NCBI RefSeq assembly: GCF_014467015.1
Contig: NZ_CP058559.1
Location: 1,922,001 to 1,986,000 of the forward strand
Length of the DNA: 64,000 nt
From: Alkalicella caledoniensis
Lineage (GTDB): Bacteria > Bacillota > Proteinivoracia > Proteinivoracales > Proteinivoracaceae
Reading direction: 5' to 3'
Positions 37,753 to 47,630 of this stretch are shown here, piece after piece. Numbering within the stretch: position 1 is the first letter of the stretch; each line of letters opens with the position of its first letter. The position numbers and the translations under genes are program-made. A model generated the notes under the pieces. It saw only the letters and a program-made list of their open reading frames with translations, searched no databases and was not told the DNA's origin.

Positions 37753-38442
37753 ATGGTAAAAATAATGGTTGTTGATGATGAAAAACCTATTGCTGATATA
37801 ATTCAGTATAATCTTGAAAGGGAAGGATTTAAGGTTGTTGCTTGCTATGATGGTGAGAAAGCAGTTAAGACTGCATATGCTGAAAAGCCAGATTTGATCC
37901 TATTAGATGTGATGTTACCTAAAATAAATGGCTTTGATGCATGTAAGAAAATCAGAGAATTTACAAACTGCCCCATTATTATGCTAACAGCTAAAGAAGA
38001 AGAGAGAGATAAGGTTACTGGCCTTGAACAAGGGGCAGATGACTATGTAACAAAGCCCTTTGGTCATAAAGAACTGCAAGCAAGAATCAATGCCCATTTA
38101 AGAAGGTACAAGCTTATGGGAGGTCAGTCTGAGGAGCAAAATCCTAACACCCATCACGGCCTTGAGATTATTCCTGAAACATATGAGGTTAAACGTGATG
38201 GTGAAACAATAGAGCTTACTCAAAGGGAGTTTGATCTTTTAATGTTCCTTATACAAAACTCCGGGAAAGTATATTCAAGGGAGCAACTGCTTGAACTAGT
38301 ATGGGGCTTTGATTACTATGGAGATGTTAGAACAGTGGATGTGACTATCCATAGACTTAGAGAAAAAATAGAAAAAAACCCCAGTAAAGCAGAATATATT
38401 TTAACGAAAAGGGGTTTTGGGTACTACTTTAGGAGGAATTAA
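37753..38442 (+). CDS. walR: Response regulator WalR (YycF)
   Basis: OmpR-family regulator of cell-wall metabolism, 229 residues. Receiver domain: DDE at 8-10, phosphoacceptor D52 (LILLDVMLP), T/A switch LTAKEEERDKV, K in VTKPFGHKEL. The winged helix C-terminal domain includes ELTQREFDLLMFLIQNSGKV and GYYFRRN. AAGGAGGTAATTATAG precedes the ATG. Followed by walK with 2 bp spacing; order walR-walK-yycH-yycI as in Bacilli. Confidence 0.96.
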   Translation: MVKIMVVDDEKPIADIIQYNLEREGFKVVACYDGEKAVKTAYAEKPDLILLDVMLPKINGFDACKKIREFTNCPIIMLTAKEEERDKVTGLEQGADDYVTKPFGHKELQARINAHLRRYKLMGGQSEEQNPNTHHGLEIIPETYEVKRDGETIELTQREFDLLMFLIQNSGKVYSREQLLELVWGFDYYGDVRTVDVTIHRLREKIEKNPSKAEYILTKRGFGYYFRRN

Positions 38443-38444
38443 GT

Positions 38445-40214
38445 ATGGTTAAGTCCATACAGTATAAACTGATCCTTATATATGTACTTCTACTTTTATT
38501 TGCATTTCAGGTTCTAGGTGTATTTTTGATTCAATCCCTTGAGAATTATTACCTTGCGGAATTTAAAGATGGGATTAAGTCTCAAGGGCAGCTGCTATCA
38601 AGCTTTGTGTCTAGACACCTTTATGAAAAAGAGTATGATATTACCACCATAAACCAACTAGTGAGAGAGTTTAGTCAGCCCATTACAATGGCAGACATAT
38701 ATATTATTAGTAATTCAGGTATAGTTGTCAGTGCATCAAGGGGTAAAGAAAGATATGTAAACACTAGGGTTGTGCAACATGAAGTGACAAGGGCCATTAT
38801 GGGCACCCCAGGTGAAGCAGTTAGACCTAACCCTGAAACAGGATCAAGGGACTACTTTTACGCTACGCCTGTTTTTTATGAACAAAGTCAGGTTGGAACA
38901 ATTTATATAGTTGCATCCCTTATCAGTGTAGACAATACGTTAGCAAAAGTTAGAAATATCCTTATTATAGGGACTCTATCTACTATGTTGTTAACTGCTG
39001 CCCTTGGTATTTTTGTGGCCAAAACCATAACACAGCCAATTGAGGATGTTACCCAAAAGGCTGAGGCAATGGCAAAGGGTAATTACGAAGGCAAAATAGC
39101 TATTAAATCCGATGACGAGATTGGTCAGTTAGGTTCAGTGTTCAACTATTTAGCAGAAAAGCTTGAAGAATCAATAGGAGAAATATCTGATCAAAAGAAT
39201 AAAACTGAAGCAATACTGCAAAATCTTACCGATGGAGTTGTTGCCTTTAATAAAGATGGTGACGTTATCCATCAAAATCCATTGATTGAGAAGCTTCTAG
39301 CTACTAAGGACAGTTCAAAGCTTAGGGAAATTCTCCTTTATGATGAAAAAAATCTTGCAGATCTATTAAAAAATGAAGATATTACACAAAAGCAACGAGA
39401 GGTAAACGGCAAAACGTTACTACTAAACTACGTTACTTTTTCAAGTGAGCACGGTAGCTCAGGGCTTATTGTAGTAGTTAATGATATAACCCAAAGAGAG
39501 CAACTTGAGTATATGAGAAGGCAGTTTGTTGCCGATGTATCCCATGAACTTCGTACACCCCTTACTAGCATAAAAAGTTATGTAGAGGCATTGCTAAACG
39601 GAGGTATAGAAGATAGGGAAATTAGTGAAAAATTCCTAAGAGTTGTGGAAGATGAAACTCAAAGAATGGTTCGCATGGTAAAAGACCTACTGATGATAAC
39701 TAGGTTAGATTACAACAAAGAAAGTTGGCACTACGGAACAATTGATATGGAAGAGTTTTTTGAGTCATTAACTTTTAAAGTTCTACCACAGCTTGATGAC
39801 AAGAATCAGATACTAACTAAAGACATAGAAAAAAACATCCCCATAATTAGAGGAGATATTGATAAATTACAGCAGCTATTTATTAACCTTTTGACTAACG
39901 CTAGCAAATATTCTCCAGAAGGAAATCAAATAAAGACTATTGTAAAAAGATATGGAAATGATAGCATATCTATTGTTGTAGAGGACAAAGGTATAGGAAT
40001 TCCCAAGGAAGATCTCCCAAGAATATTTGAAAGATTTTATCGGGTGGATAAAGCTAGATCTAGAGAACTAGGTGGTACAGGTTTAGGATTGTCCATTGTA
40101 AAACAAGTGGTAGACGGGCACAGGGGGCACATTACCATAGACAGTGAAGAAGGAAAAGGTACCAGTGTGAAAGTAATTTTACCTATAGCCCCAGCTGTGG
40201 AGGAGGATGTATAA
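38445..40214 (+). CDS. walK: Sensor histidine kinase WalK (YycG)
   Basis: A 589-residue kinase: membrane segment 1 (about 9-29), extracellular PAS-like loop (30-170), membrane segment 2 (about 171-192), HAMP (193-245), PAS (about 250-350), HisKA with DVSHELRTPL (H367), and HATPase with NLLTNASKYS and GTGLGLSIVK. It phosphorylates WalR in response to cell-wall state. AGGAGGAATTAAGT precedes ATG. The stop is directly followed by yycH. Confidence 0.96.
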   Translation: MVKSIQYKLILIYVLLLLFAFQVLGVFLIQSLENYYLAEFKDGIKSQGQLLSSFVSRHLYEKEYDITTINQLVREFSQPITMADIYIISNSGIVVSASRGKERYVNTRVVQHEVTRAIMGTPGEAVRPNPETGSRDYFYATPVFYEQSQVGTIYIVASLISVDNTLAKVRNILIIGTLSTMLLTAALGIFVAKTITQPIEDVTQKAEAMAKGNYEGKIAIKSDDEIGQLGSVFNYLAEKLEESIGEISDQKNKTEAILQNLTDGVVAFNKDGDVIHQNPLIEKLLATKDSSKLREILLYDEKNLADLLKNEDITQKQREVNGKTLLLNYVTFSSEHGSSGLIVVVNDITQREQLEYMRRQFVADVSHELRTPLTSIKSYVEALLNGGIEDREISEKFLRVVEDETQRMVRMVKDLLMITRLDYNKESWHYGTIDMEEFFESLTFKVLPQLDDKNQILTKDIEKNIPIIRGDIDKLQQLFINLLTNASKYSPEGNQIKTIVKRYGNDSISIVVEDKGIGIPKEDLPRIFERFYRVDKARSRELGGTGLGLSIVKQVVDGHRGHITIDSEEGKGTSVKVILPIAPAVEEDV

Positions 40215-41495
40215 ATGGGTAAAGAGAAAACAACGACCTTGATCCTGACAATAATGATATGTACTAGCATCTTGCTCTCTGGAATACTTTTATATGGTGT
40301 TTCAGATGGAATAAATGCACAGATGTTTGATTTTGAAGATATTTACTTTGGAAGAACTCCACAAATAAAAAATGTTTTGATACCTTGGCAAATAGTTGCT
40401 ATAACAGGTGACGAGGAAATAATTATAATTCCTGGGAGCTCTGAGTTTTCAAAGGTAATGTATATATTAGAAGAAACAGACACTACTGTAGACAACATAT
40501 ACCAATGGCAGTTATCTGAACTGAGCCCAGAGTTATTTTTAAGTAAAGGTCTTTATCTAAATTACGGTACTGAGTACTTTGGAGATTATCTTGACTACGC
40601 ACTACCAAAGATTCAAGACTATATTTATCCAACATCAGATGTCCATGGTTTATTTTTCGATATGGAGAACCAAACTTTATCAGTGATTGATAATTATAAG
40701 GGGCATGTTTGGACACATAAATTTAACTTCCCTTCGGTGGTATTACAGAGTCTTTTGGATGATGCAAAAAAAACACAGAATCTTAGGATGGAGTTATTGA
40801 GCTTAGAACAATCCAATGGGTTAATATTTGTACCAAAAGATAGATTTGAAATTGCACCACTACTAGTAGCAGAGGATAATGTTGAACTAGACAAAATACG
40901 AAAATCTTTTTTTAATGATTTAGTGTCTAGGAAAATAGAAGAGAGAGATGGGACAGTAATTTACACCGATGGTATAAATAGTGGGCTTCGGATTTTTGGA
41001 AAAAATGTTTATGAGTACTACTCGTACTTGGAAATATCATCTCCAACAATTGTAAGCTCAGAATCCAGTCTAAAAGATGCGGTGGATTTTATTTCTAAGC
41101 ATGGTGGTTGGCCAAGTACAGCCTATCTAGTGGAATACAGATTTAATGACCCTGTTTACTCAGACTACACCCTTGGTTTTTCTTACTACGGAAATGGTTA
41201 TCCTATTCTGTCAACAAAGTATCCATTAGAGGTAAACATCCGAGGAGGAAAAGTTTTAGGCTACTATAGAAATATCCATCACATTCGTGGTCTAGATAAC
41301 GAAGGAACTTTGGAAGTTATAAGTTATGACAGAATTTTAAGGAACCATGTTAAAGAAGGGGAGACTATCCAAAGGATGTATCTTGCCTATAGCCTGGTGG
41401 AAGATAAAACAGAAACATTAAGTCCAATATGGGTTATAGAATTAGAAGAACGTATTATATATGTTAACGCATATACAGGAGAAGTAATGAGGTAA
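40215..41495 (+). CDS. yycH: WalRK regulatory protein YycH
   Basis: A 426-residue protein with an N-terminal membrane anchor (about 8-29) and a large extracytoplasmic domain (NVLIPWQIVAITGDEE near 54, LGYYRNIHHIRGL near 353). It matches YycH by size, topology and position; YycH and YycI bind WalK and modulate it. Sequence similarity alone would be weak; the walRK-yycH-yycI order decides. It starts immediately after the walK stop. Confidence 0.85.
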   Translation: MGKEKTTTLILTIMICTSILLSGILLYGVSDGINAQMFDFEDIYFGRTPQIKNVLIPWQIVAITGDEEIIIIPGSSEFSKVMYILEETDTTVDNIYQWQLSELSPELFLSKGLYLNYGTEYFGDYLDYALPKIQDYIYPTSDVHGLFFDMENQTLSVIDNYKGHVWTHKFNFPSVVLQSLLDDAKKTQNLRMELLSLEQSNGLIFVPKDRFEIAPLLVAEDNVELDKIRKSFFNDLVSRKIEERDGTVIYTDGINSGLRIFGKNVYEYYSYLEISSPTIVSSESSLKDAVDFISKHGGWPSTAYLVEYRFNDPVYSDYTLGFSYYGNGYPILSTKYPLEVNIRGGKVLGYYRNIHHIRGLDNEGTLEVISYDRILRNHVKEGETIQRMYLAYSLVEDKTETLSPIWVIELEERIIYVNAYTGEVMR

Positions 41496-41508
41496 AGGAG
41501 GCTAATGG

Positions 41509-42354
41509 ATGGACTGGTCTAAAACTAAAACAATTTTCATCATTGCCTTCGCAGTGCTAAATATTTTTCTGGCGTTGCAAATATGGGTGTTTCCCCACGG
41601 CACAGAGGGACATGTAACACAAGGGGAAATACAAATGATAAGAGAACAATTAGAAAATCAAAATATCGATATAGATACAAGTATACCCGATAGGGTTTTT
41701 CCAAAAAAAATGCTTACAACAACCACACCTAACATTGTAAATAAAAATCTAAGGAATGCTTTTTTTGCTGAAAATGAAAAAGTGACGGAGAAAATTGAGA
41801 ACGGGGATTATAACGTTTTTTCCACTCACAGTTCTATGTCAGTTTCAGCAGAAGGAAAAATTATCTATATATCTGAGTCCAGTGGTCCAAATATACTGAC
41901 ACTAAATGAACAAAACGCCCTATCCATTGCTGAGTCATTTTCAAAACAAACTCTCGCCTTACCTTCAGATGCAAAGGTGCATGGCATAAAGAAAATAAAT
42001 CAAGACACCTATTTAGTAGAGTATTACCAAGTTTATAAAAGAAACAGAGTAGATGCTTCTTATATAAAAGTAACAGTTTCATCAAGGGGTGTAACAAAGT
42101 ACGAAAGGTATTGGGTAGAACCCGTTTCATTTAGTGGTAATGAATATTTAATAATACCCTCTACCGGTGCATTGATGAGATTTACAGATTTTTATCAAGG
42201 GAAGGGAACCATAACAGAACTATTTCTGTCTTATTATAGTGAGCCACTTAAAGCAGGTCAGTGGCAGATGGTTCCTGTATGGGTTGTGGAAGTGGATGAT
42301 TTGAACTATTATTACCTTAATGCTTATACAGGGGAACTAGAAGGAATAAGATAA
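41509..42354 (+). CDS. yycI: WalRK regulatory protein YycI
   Basis: A 281-residue protein starting MDWSKTKTIFIIAFAVLNIF, the highly characteristic YycI N-terminus with one membrane segment, followed by a beta-rich extracytoplasmic domain that ends YYLNAYTGELEGIR. It forms a complex with YycH and WalK. AAAGGAGGCTAATGG precedes the ATG. 13 bp after yycH. Confidence 0.92.
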   Translation: MDWSKTKTIFIIAFAVLNIFLALQIWVFPHGTEGHVTQGEIQMIREQLENQNIDIDTSIPDRVFPKKMLTTTTPNIVNKNLRNAFFAENEKVTEKIENGDYNVFSTHSSMSVSAEGKIIYISESSGPNILTLNEQNALSIAESFSKQTLALPSDAKVHGIKKINQDTYLVEYYQVYKRNRVDASYIKVTVSSRGVTKYERYWVEPVSFSGNEYLIIPSTGALMRFTDFYQGKGTITELFLSYYSEPLKAGQWQMVPVWVVEVDDLNYYYLNAYTGELEGIR

Positions 42355-42474
42355 TATGTAAAGGTTTTAAGTAATTTAAGTAATTTAAGGAAATTAAGAA
42401 ATGGAAGCAGGAATTTATTCATTTTTGTTGAATAAACTAAAGTATGTTGAAAAATGCACTGGGAGGATAAACCA

Positions 42475-43734
42475 TTGGAAAAATTATTGGTAAAAGGTAA
42501 ACAGAAGTTGATGGGACAAGTTAAAATCAGTGGCGCAAAAAATGCTGCTGTTGCCATATTACCTGCAACCATTGTTGCAGGAGCTCCATGTACTATTGAA
42601 AATCTACCGAACATTAGTGATGTAAAAGTATTAACAGAGATGCTAGCTGAATTAGGGGCTAAAATCACGTGGCACGATGAGCATACAGTCACCATAGACC
42701 CTACAACCACTAATACGTTTCATGCTCCATATAAGCTTGCAAAAAAGCTAAGGGCTTCTTATTATCTAATGGGAGCTTTACTTGCCAGATTTAAAATGTC
42801 AAAGGTTGCACTCCCAGGTGGTTGTCAAATTGGGCCAAGACCCATGGACCAACATCTGAAAGGCTTTGAAGCTGTAGGTGCACAAGTGACTATTGCCTCT
42901 GGAGAAGTAGACCTTAAAGCTAATGAGTTCTGTGGAGGCTCGGTCTACATGGACATAGTGACAGTTGGGGCAACTATAAATACAATGCTTGCTGCTTCAA
43001 GGTGTCCAAACTTAACAATTATTGAAAATGCTGCTAAAGAGCCAGAAGTAGTGGATGTGGCTAACTTCCTAAATGCTATTGGTGTGACAGTAAAAGGTGC
43101 AGGAACTGATATCATAAAAATTCAAGGTTCAGAGGAGTTACATGGATGTGTTCATAGCGTTATTCCTGACCGCATCGAAGCTGGAACTTTTATGGTTGCA
43201 GCAGCTGCAACTAATGGGAATGTTAAAGTTTGTGAAGTTATACCGAAACACTTAGAACCCATAACTGCAAAGCTTAGGGAGGCTGGGGTTGAAGTTGAAG
43301 AGGGAGATGACTACATTCATATAAAGGCAGAAAATAAAAGGCCTATACCTATAGATGTAAAGACATTCCCATATCCAGGATACCCCACAGACCTACAACA
43401 ACCTATGATGGCATTTTTAAGTAGGTGCGCAGGAGCAAGCCTTATAACAGAGAATATTTTTGAGAATCGTTTCCAACATGTTGATGAGTTAAACAGAATG
43501 GGTGCCAATATAAAGGTTGAAGGAAGAACAGCAATTATTGAAGGTGTTGAAAATCTACAAGGAGCAGAAGTGAAGGCAACGGATCTTCGCGCAGGTTCTG
43601 CTTTAGTTATTGCTGGGCTTATGGCAGAGGGGATAACTAAAATATCCGATGTCAGCCATATAAAACGGGGCTACGAAAACATCGATAAGAAGTTTGCTTC
43701 ACTAGGAGTAGACATAAGCTATATCGAAGAATAA
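42475..43734 (+). CDS. murA: UDP-N-acetylglucosamine 1-carboxyvinyltransferase (MurA)
   Basis: First committed enzyme of peptidoglycan synthesis, transferring enolpyruvyl from PEP. Motifs: KISGAKNAAVAILPATI (about 17-33), PGGCQIGPRPMDQHL with the catalytic cysteine (about C117, the fosfomycin target residue), and ATDLRAGSALVIAGLMA near the end. The frame opens at ATG 42454, but GGGAGG lies inside those codons, so the TTG at 42475 (8-nt spacing) is the likely start. It follows yycI in the wal cluster, tying wall synthesis to WalRK. Confidence 0.95.
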   Translation: MEKLLVKGKQKLMGQVKISGAKNAAVAILPATIVAGAPCTIENLPNISDVKVLTEMLAELGAKITWHDEHTVTIDPTTTNTFHAPYKLAKKLRASYYLMGALLARFKMSKVALPGGCQIGPRPMDQHLKGFEAVGAQVTIASGEVDLKANEFCGGSVYMDIVTVGATINTMLAASRCPNLTIIENAAKEPEVVDVANFLNAIGVTVKGAGTDIIKIQGSEELHGCVHSVIPDRIEAGTFMVAAAATNGNVKVCEVIPKHLEPITAKLREAGVEVEEGDDYIHIKAENKRPIPIDVKTFPYPGYPTDLQQPMMAFLSRCAGASLITENIFENRFQHVDELNRMGANIKVEGRTAIIEGVENLQGAEVKATDLRAGSALVIAGLMAEGITKISDVSHIKRGYENIDKKFASLGVDISYIEE

Positions 43735-43737
43735 GTT

Positions 43738-43773
43738 AGGTGAAGGGAATCTTTGCTCCCTTCACCTTTTTTA
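43738..43773 (+). terminator. Terminator of the wal-murA operon
   Basis: Perfect 11-bp arms AGGTGAAGGGA (43738-43748) and TCCCTTCACCT (43757-43767) and a T run. Confidence 0.9.
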
Positions 43774-43944
43774 TCTTAAATAAAGGCTATATAGAGAATA
43801 TTAAGCACTATAGATTCCGACCTATCAATAATAAAAACTGTAAACAAAATGTAAAAAATGAGTGAGAAATAATCAACAGAACTTTAATTTTACTAGACGA
43901 ATATGTATAATAAATATAGCGAGCTAATGGAGAGGAAGAATTTG

Positions 43945-44733
43945 ATGAAATTATTTTCCGTGGCCAGTGGCAGTAGTGGAAATTGCATCTACTACTCCGA
44001 TGGAGAAACTGACATACTTGTTGATGCAGGATTAAGTGGTAAAAAAATTCAATTGGGCCTAGATCAATTTGGAGTAGATCCTAAAGGGTTAAAGGGAATC
44101 CTTGTTACCCATGAACATAACGATCACATCATAGGTGTAGGAATAATGGCGCGAAGGTTTAAACTACCTATTTATTTAACAGAGAGAACATATTTAGCTT
44201 GTAAAGATTCCTTAGGGAAGATAGACAATAACCTCATAAATCATTTTGATGTGGGAGAGAAATTTGATATAGGTAATATGAAGGTAGAAGCCTTTTCCAC
44301 ATATCACGACGCTGTTGACCCAGTAGGCTTTACAATAACAAGCAAAGAACAAAAACTTGGCTTTCTAACAGATACTGGAATAGTTGACCAAAGGGTAATG
44401 GAAACAATATATAACTCAGATATACTGCTTATTGAATCTAACCATGATGAGAAAATGGTTGAAACGGGTCCTTATCCTTGGGGACTAAAAAAGCGGATAT
44501 TAGGGGAGAAGGGCCACTTATCAAATACAGTGGCTGGGGAAGTATTAGTTGAGGTACTCAAAGGAAAAACTAAGAAGGTCCTTTTAGCCCACTTAAGTGA
44601 AGAGAATAATTTTCCTCAGTTGGCTAAAATAACAGTGGAAACAATTTTAGCTAAAGCTCAGATAGCAGTAGGTCAAGATGTTCAATTAGATATACTTCCT
44701 AGAAAAGAAGTTTCACCTTTAATTCAGTTATAA
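43945..44733 (+). CDS. yycJ: Metallo-beta-lactamase fold protein YycJ/WalJ
   Basis: A 262-residue MBL-fold hydrolase: MKLFSVASGSSGNCIYY start, metal motif VTHEHNDHIIG (about 61-71), TYHDAVDPVG and LLAHLSEENN. YycJ/WalJ is a 5'-3' DNA exonuclease-like protein tied to mismatch repair or to the wal cluster in Firmicutes. The frame extends upstream to 43903, but the known family N-terminus begins at 43945. It has its own promoter region after the murA terminator. Confidence 0.9.
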   Translation: MKLFSVASGSSGNCIYYSDGETDILVDAGLSGKKIQLGLDQFGVDPKGLKGILVTHEHNDHIIGVGIMARRFKLPIYLTERTYLACKDSLGKIDNNLINHFDVGEKFDIGNMKVEAFSTYHDAVDPVGFTITSKEQKLGFLTDTGIVDQRVMETIYNSDILLIESNHDEKMVETGPYPWGLKKRILGEKGHLSNTVAGEVLVEVLKGKTKKVLLAHLSEENNFPQLAKITVETILAKAQIAVGQDVQLDILPRKEVSPLIQL

Positions 44734-44776
44734 TTTTAATTTCTGTGCAATAAAAATAAATGGAAGGAGGAGTAGT

Positions 44777-45916
44777 ATGGATTACTTTGAGTATTATTAC
44801 AAACCCAAAAGACCCAGCCTATCCTTAATAATAGTCATAGCACTAATTTCTTCTATTATAGGGGGAGCCATTGCCCTAACTTTTTTTGCACCCCAGCAGC
44901 AAACCCTTCCACCAACTTCAAATGGAGATTTAATCCCTCCAGCAAGGGATACGGACGAAGATTTTCAGTGGGAAGCATTGGAGTATCAGAAGACACCAGT
45001 TGTACAGGCGGTACAAAAGGTGAGTCCGGCAGTTGTTGGGATAAGCACCTTTGCAAATCGCAGAGATATGTTTAGGGGTACGGAGCAAATGGTCCAAAGG
45101 GGTGTGGGAAGTGGAGTCATAATTGAATCAAACGGTTATATAGTGACAAATTACCACGTAATAGAAGAAGGAGAAATATTTGTTGTTACACTAGATAGTG
45201 GTGAAGAGATTGAAGCAGAGGTCATTGGCTCAGATCCTGGAACAGACCTAGCTGTACTTAAGATAGACAAAACAGGCTTGCCTTCAGCAGAACTAGGTGA
45301 CTCTGATAAACTGGTTGTAGGCGAAACTGCCATAGCCATAGGAAACCCTACAGGACTAGATCTGCAGCAATCTGTTGCTGTGGGAGTCGTAAGTGCCACG
45401 GACAGATCCCTTGAGATATACGAATGGATTTTTTCCCTTATACAAACTGATGCAGCCATAAACCCAGGCAACAGTGGTGGCCCTTTGGTAAACGCAGTAG
45501 GTCAGGTTGTTGGTATTAACAGTGTAAAAATCTCAAATGCAGAGGGGTTAGGATTTGCCATACCCAGTAATATAGTTAGAAATGTTGTAAATGAGATAAT
45601 AAGAAGTGGTGAAGTTACTAGGCCAATGATTGGTATAGTTATTAACGAAATCAATCAGACCTTGGCAAGGCAATATGACTTGCCTGTTGACCATGGACTT
45701 TATATAGTAGAAGTTGCAGACAATAGCCCTGCTCATTTAGGTGGAATCCAAAGCAACGACATAATAACCCATGCAGATGGTAAAGAAATTAATAGCTTAA
45801 GGGATTTCAGAATGATAATGGTAAGAAAGCAAGCAGGTCAATCAGTAGAGATAACGGTGGTAAGAGGTGACGAAACCTTAGAGTTTACAATAACACTGGC
45901 AGATATGAATAACTAG
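44777..45916 (+). CDS. htrA: HtrA/DegP-type serine protease
   Basis: A 379-residue membrane-anchored protease: one membrane segment (about 16-38), trypsin-like domain with catalytic H127 (NYHVIEE), D157 (GTDLAV) and S233 (NPGNSGGPLV), and a C-terminal PDZ domain (about 280-375). It degrades misfolded extracytoplasmic proteins. TGGAAGGAGGAGTAGT precedes ATG. Position between yycJ and rlmH equals that of htrC/yyxA in Bacillus. Confidence 0.95.
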   Translation: MDYFEYYYKPKRPSLSLIIVIALISSIIGGAIALTFFAPQQQTLPPTSNGDLIPPARDTDEDFQWEALEYQKTPVVQAVQKVSPAVVGISTFANRRDMFRGTEQMVQRGVGSGVIIESNGYIVTNYHVIEEGEIFVVTLDSGEEIEAEVIGSDPGTDLAVLKIDKTGLPSAELGDSDKLVVGETAIAIGNPTGLDLQQSVAVGVVSATDRSLEIYEWIFSLIQTDAAINPGNSGGPLVNAVGQVVGINSVKISNAEGLGFAIPSNIVRNVVNEIIRSGEVTRPMIGIVINEINQTLARQYDLPVDHGLYIVEVADNSPAHLGGIQSNDIITHADGKEINSLRDFRMIMVRKQAGQSVEITVVRGDETLEFTITLADMNN

Positions 45917-45917
45917 C

Positions 45918-45957
45918 AAATTAGCAGCAGGGAGAGAACTCCTTGCTGCTAATTTTT
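45918..45957 (+). terminator. Terminator after htrA
   Basis: AAATTAGCAGCA (45918-45929) pairs with TGCTGCTAATTT (45944-45955), followed by TT and, before it, a 14-nt loop. Confidence 0.85.
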
Positions 45958-45998
45958 GAAGAAGGGTCTTTTAAATCTAGTTAAAGGGAGGAGAGTAA

Positions 45999-46877
45999 AT
46001 GAATATTCAGATGGACCTTGATCTAGAAGTTAGTTCGCATATAGAAAAAAGATGGGGTAACATAACCTCATTAAAGAAGTTAGATGGAATTAAAAGCCAA
46101 GGTGGCTGTTATAGAGCAAAGCATAAGAGTGGTTCCGTGATTGTTAAATCCATGGAAGTTCAATCAGAGTACCAATTCTACAAAATGTTTAGTAAAAAAC
46201 TCATTGACAACGGAGTCAACATCCCTGAGATATACTTTGCCCACCAAGGGAAAAAGAAATATTGGATAGTGATAGAAGATATACTAAACACCTTACCTAA
46301 AGATAGGTGGTACGGGGATGAGTCACTTCTGGAAGTACTATGTAATTTACATTGTTTTACGTGGGGAAGACCCCTTATACTAACTGATAACTACAAACCC
46401 AGTTGGAGTGATTGTTTAAGTGAAAAGGTTTCAGAACTATATAAAAGTGACTATAACAAGGCACTTAAACATCTTTTACGGGTGCAAAAAGTGTCTCAAA
46501 CTGTTTTTCAACCAACTTGCTGGATAAATGGAGATACTAATCCGACTAACTGGGGAGTAAGGGATAATGGAGACCTAGTGCTGTTTGACTGGGAAAGAAT
46601 ATGCTATGCATCTCCTGCAATTGACCTCGCAATTACAATACCAGGGCTAGGGACAACAGATTACTCTTTGGAAAGAAAAATAGCTGAAACATATATTAAA
46701 CTTTTTGCTAAAAAAGACTTGGACTTTTTATTCAAAATCGATGAACTTGTAGAACAGATTATATTAGCTAAAATTTGGAGCGCAGTAGAATTTCTAGCCT
46801 ATAATCACAAGCTTTTAGAACAGAATCAATTGGAGACACTGCTAACTGAATTGCTTACAAAGCTAAAGAAATTCTAA
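45999..46877 (+). CDS. Phosphotransferase family protein (APH-like kinase fold)
   Basis: A 292-residue aminoglycoside-phosphotransferase-fold protein. The catalytic loop is WINGDTNPTNWGV (HGD-type motif as NGD, near 175-187) and the metal-binding DFD-type motif is VLFDWERICY (near 194-203). The His of the usual HGD is replaced by Asn, so activity as a kinase should be treated with caution. AAAGGGAGGAGAGTAA precedes the ATG. It lies between htrA and the CxxH-rlmH pair. Substrate unknown. Confidence 0.8.
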   Translation: MNIQMDLDLEVSSHIEKRWGNITSLKKLDGIKSQGGCYRAKHKSGSVIVKSMEVQSEYQFYKMFSKKLIDNGVNIPEIYFAHQGKKKYWIVIEDILNTLPKDRWYGDESLLEVLCNLHCFTWGRPLILTDNYKPSWSDCLSEKVSELYKSDYNKALKHLLRVQKVSQTVFQPTCWINGDTNPTNWGVRDNGDLVLFDWERICYASPAIDLAITIPGLGTTDYSLERKIAETYIKLFAKKDLDFLFKIDELVEQIILAKIWSAVEFLAYNHKLLEQNQLETLLTELLTKLKKF

Positions 46878-46976
46878 ATAACTAATTAATTTATTAAAAA
46901 TTGGCAGGGTTTAGGATATATTTGACGAAATAATAAATACTAAACCTAAAAGGAATATATTATGGAGTTGATATAA

Positions 46977-47144
46977 ATGTTTGTAGTATGTAGAGAACAT
47001 CTTGATGATGCAATAGAAGAATTTGTGGATGTATATGAACAACCACCGGATTTGTACGAGCTTGAGAAAGTGACGTTTACTGACTGGGCTCAACCAAGTC
47101 ATTGCAGCTACTGTGTAAAACCACCAAGGTACTTGGTGGTATAA
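46977..47144 (+). CDS. CxxH/CxxC small zinc-ribbon-like protein (BA5709 type)
   Basis: A 55-residue protein: MFVVCREHLDDAIEEFVDVY, a short acidic middle, and SHCSYCVKPPRYLVV at the end. The CxxH and CxxC pairs fit the TIGR04129 family that lies just upstream of rlmH in Bacilli. It probably binds zinc. Three bases separate it from rlmH and its end supplies the rlmH ribosome site GGTGGT. Confidence 0.88.
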   Translation: MFVVCREHLDDAIEEFVDVYEQPPDLYELEKVTFTDWAQPSHCSYCVKPPRYLVV

Positions 47145-47147
47145 GTC

Positions 47148-47627
47148 ATGCAAATAGATATCGTAGCAGTTGGTAAAATCAAAGAAAAGTATATAAACCT
47201 AGGTATAGCAGAATTCACAAAAAGATTATCCAGCTACTGTAAACTAAGCATAGTAGAAATTGGAGATAACCCTACACCCGATAACGCATCCCCAGCAGAA
47301 GAACTGATTATTAAAGAAAAAGAAGGGGATAAAATTTTATCTAAAATAAAAGACCAATCCCACGTAATTGCCTTGGCTATCCAAGGCAATATGTATTCAT
47401 CAGAGGATTTAGCAAACAAGCTGGACAAGCTAGCTCTATCTGGCAATAGCCATATAACATTTGTCATAGGGGGATCCCTTGGCTTAAGTGATGTAGTATT
47501 AAAAAGGGCGAACACACTAATGAGCTTCTCTAAAATGACATTCCCTCATCAACTGATGAGGCTTATTTTGCTAGAGCAGGTTTATAGAGGTTTTAGGATA
47601 AATAGGGGTGAACCGTACCATAAATGA
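47148..47627 (+). CDS. rlmH: 23S rRNA (pseudouridine1915-N3)-methyltransferase RlmH
   Basis: SPOUT methyltransferase (159 residues) of the 50S subunit. [20 protein letters not shown] start, [20 protein letters not shown], the SAM-knot [11 protein letters not shown] (about 105-115), [20 protein letters not shown] and the conserved end RGEPYHK. In staphylococci the last codons of this gene (orfX) form the attB site for SCC elements. Here copies of the last 18 bp recur four times downstream; the gene itself is intact. Confidence 0.97.
   Translation: MQIDIVAVGKIKEKYINLGIAEFTKRLSSYCKLSIVEIGDNPTPDNASPAEELIIKEKEGDKILSKIKDQSHVIALAIQGNMYSSEDLANKLDKLALSGNSHITFVIGGSLGLSDVVLKRANTLMSFSKMTFPHQLMRLILLEQVYRGFRINRGEPYHK
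47610..47627 (+). repeat. rlmH 3' end, att-like site A (resident copy)
   Basis: GAACCGTACCATAAATGA encodes E-P-Y-H-K-stop. It is preceded by GTTTTAGGAT (47590-47599), which recurs before copy D. It corresponds by position to the attB used by SCC integrases in staphylococci. Confidence 0.75.
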
Positions 47628-47630
47628 CGG

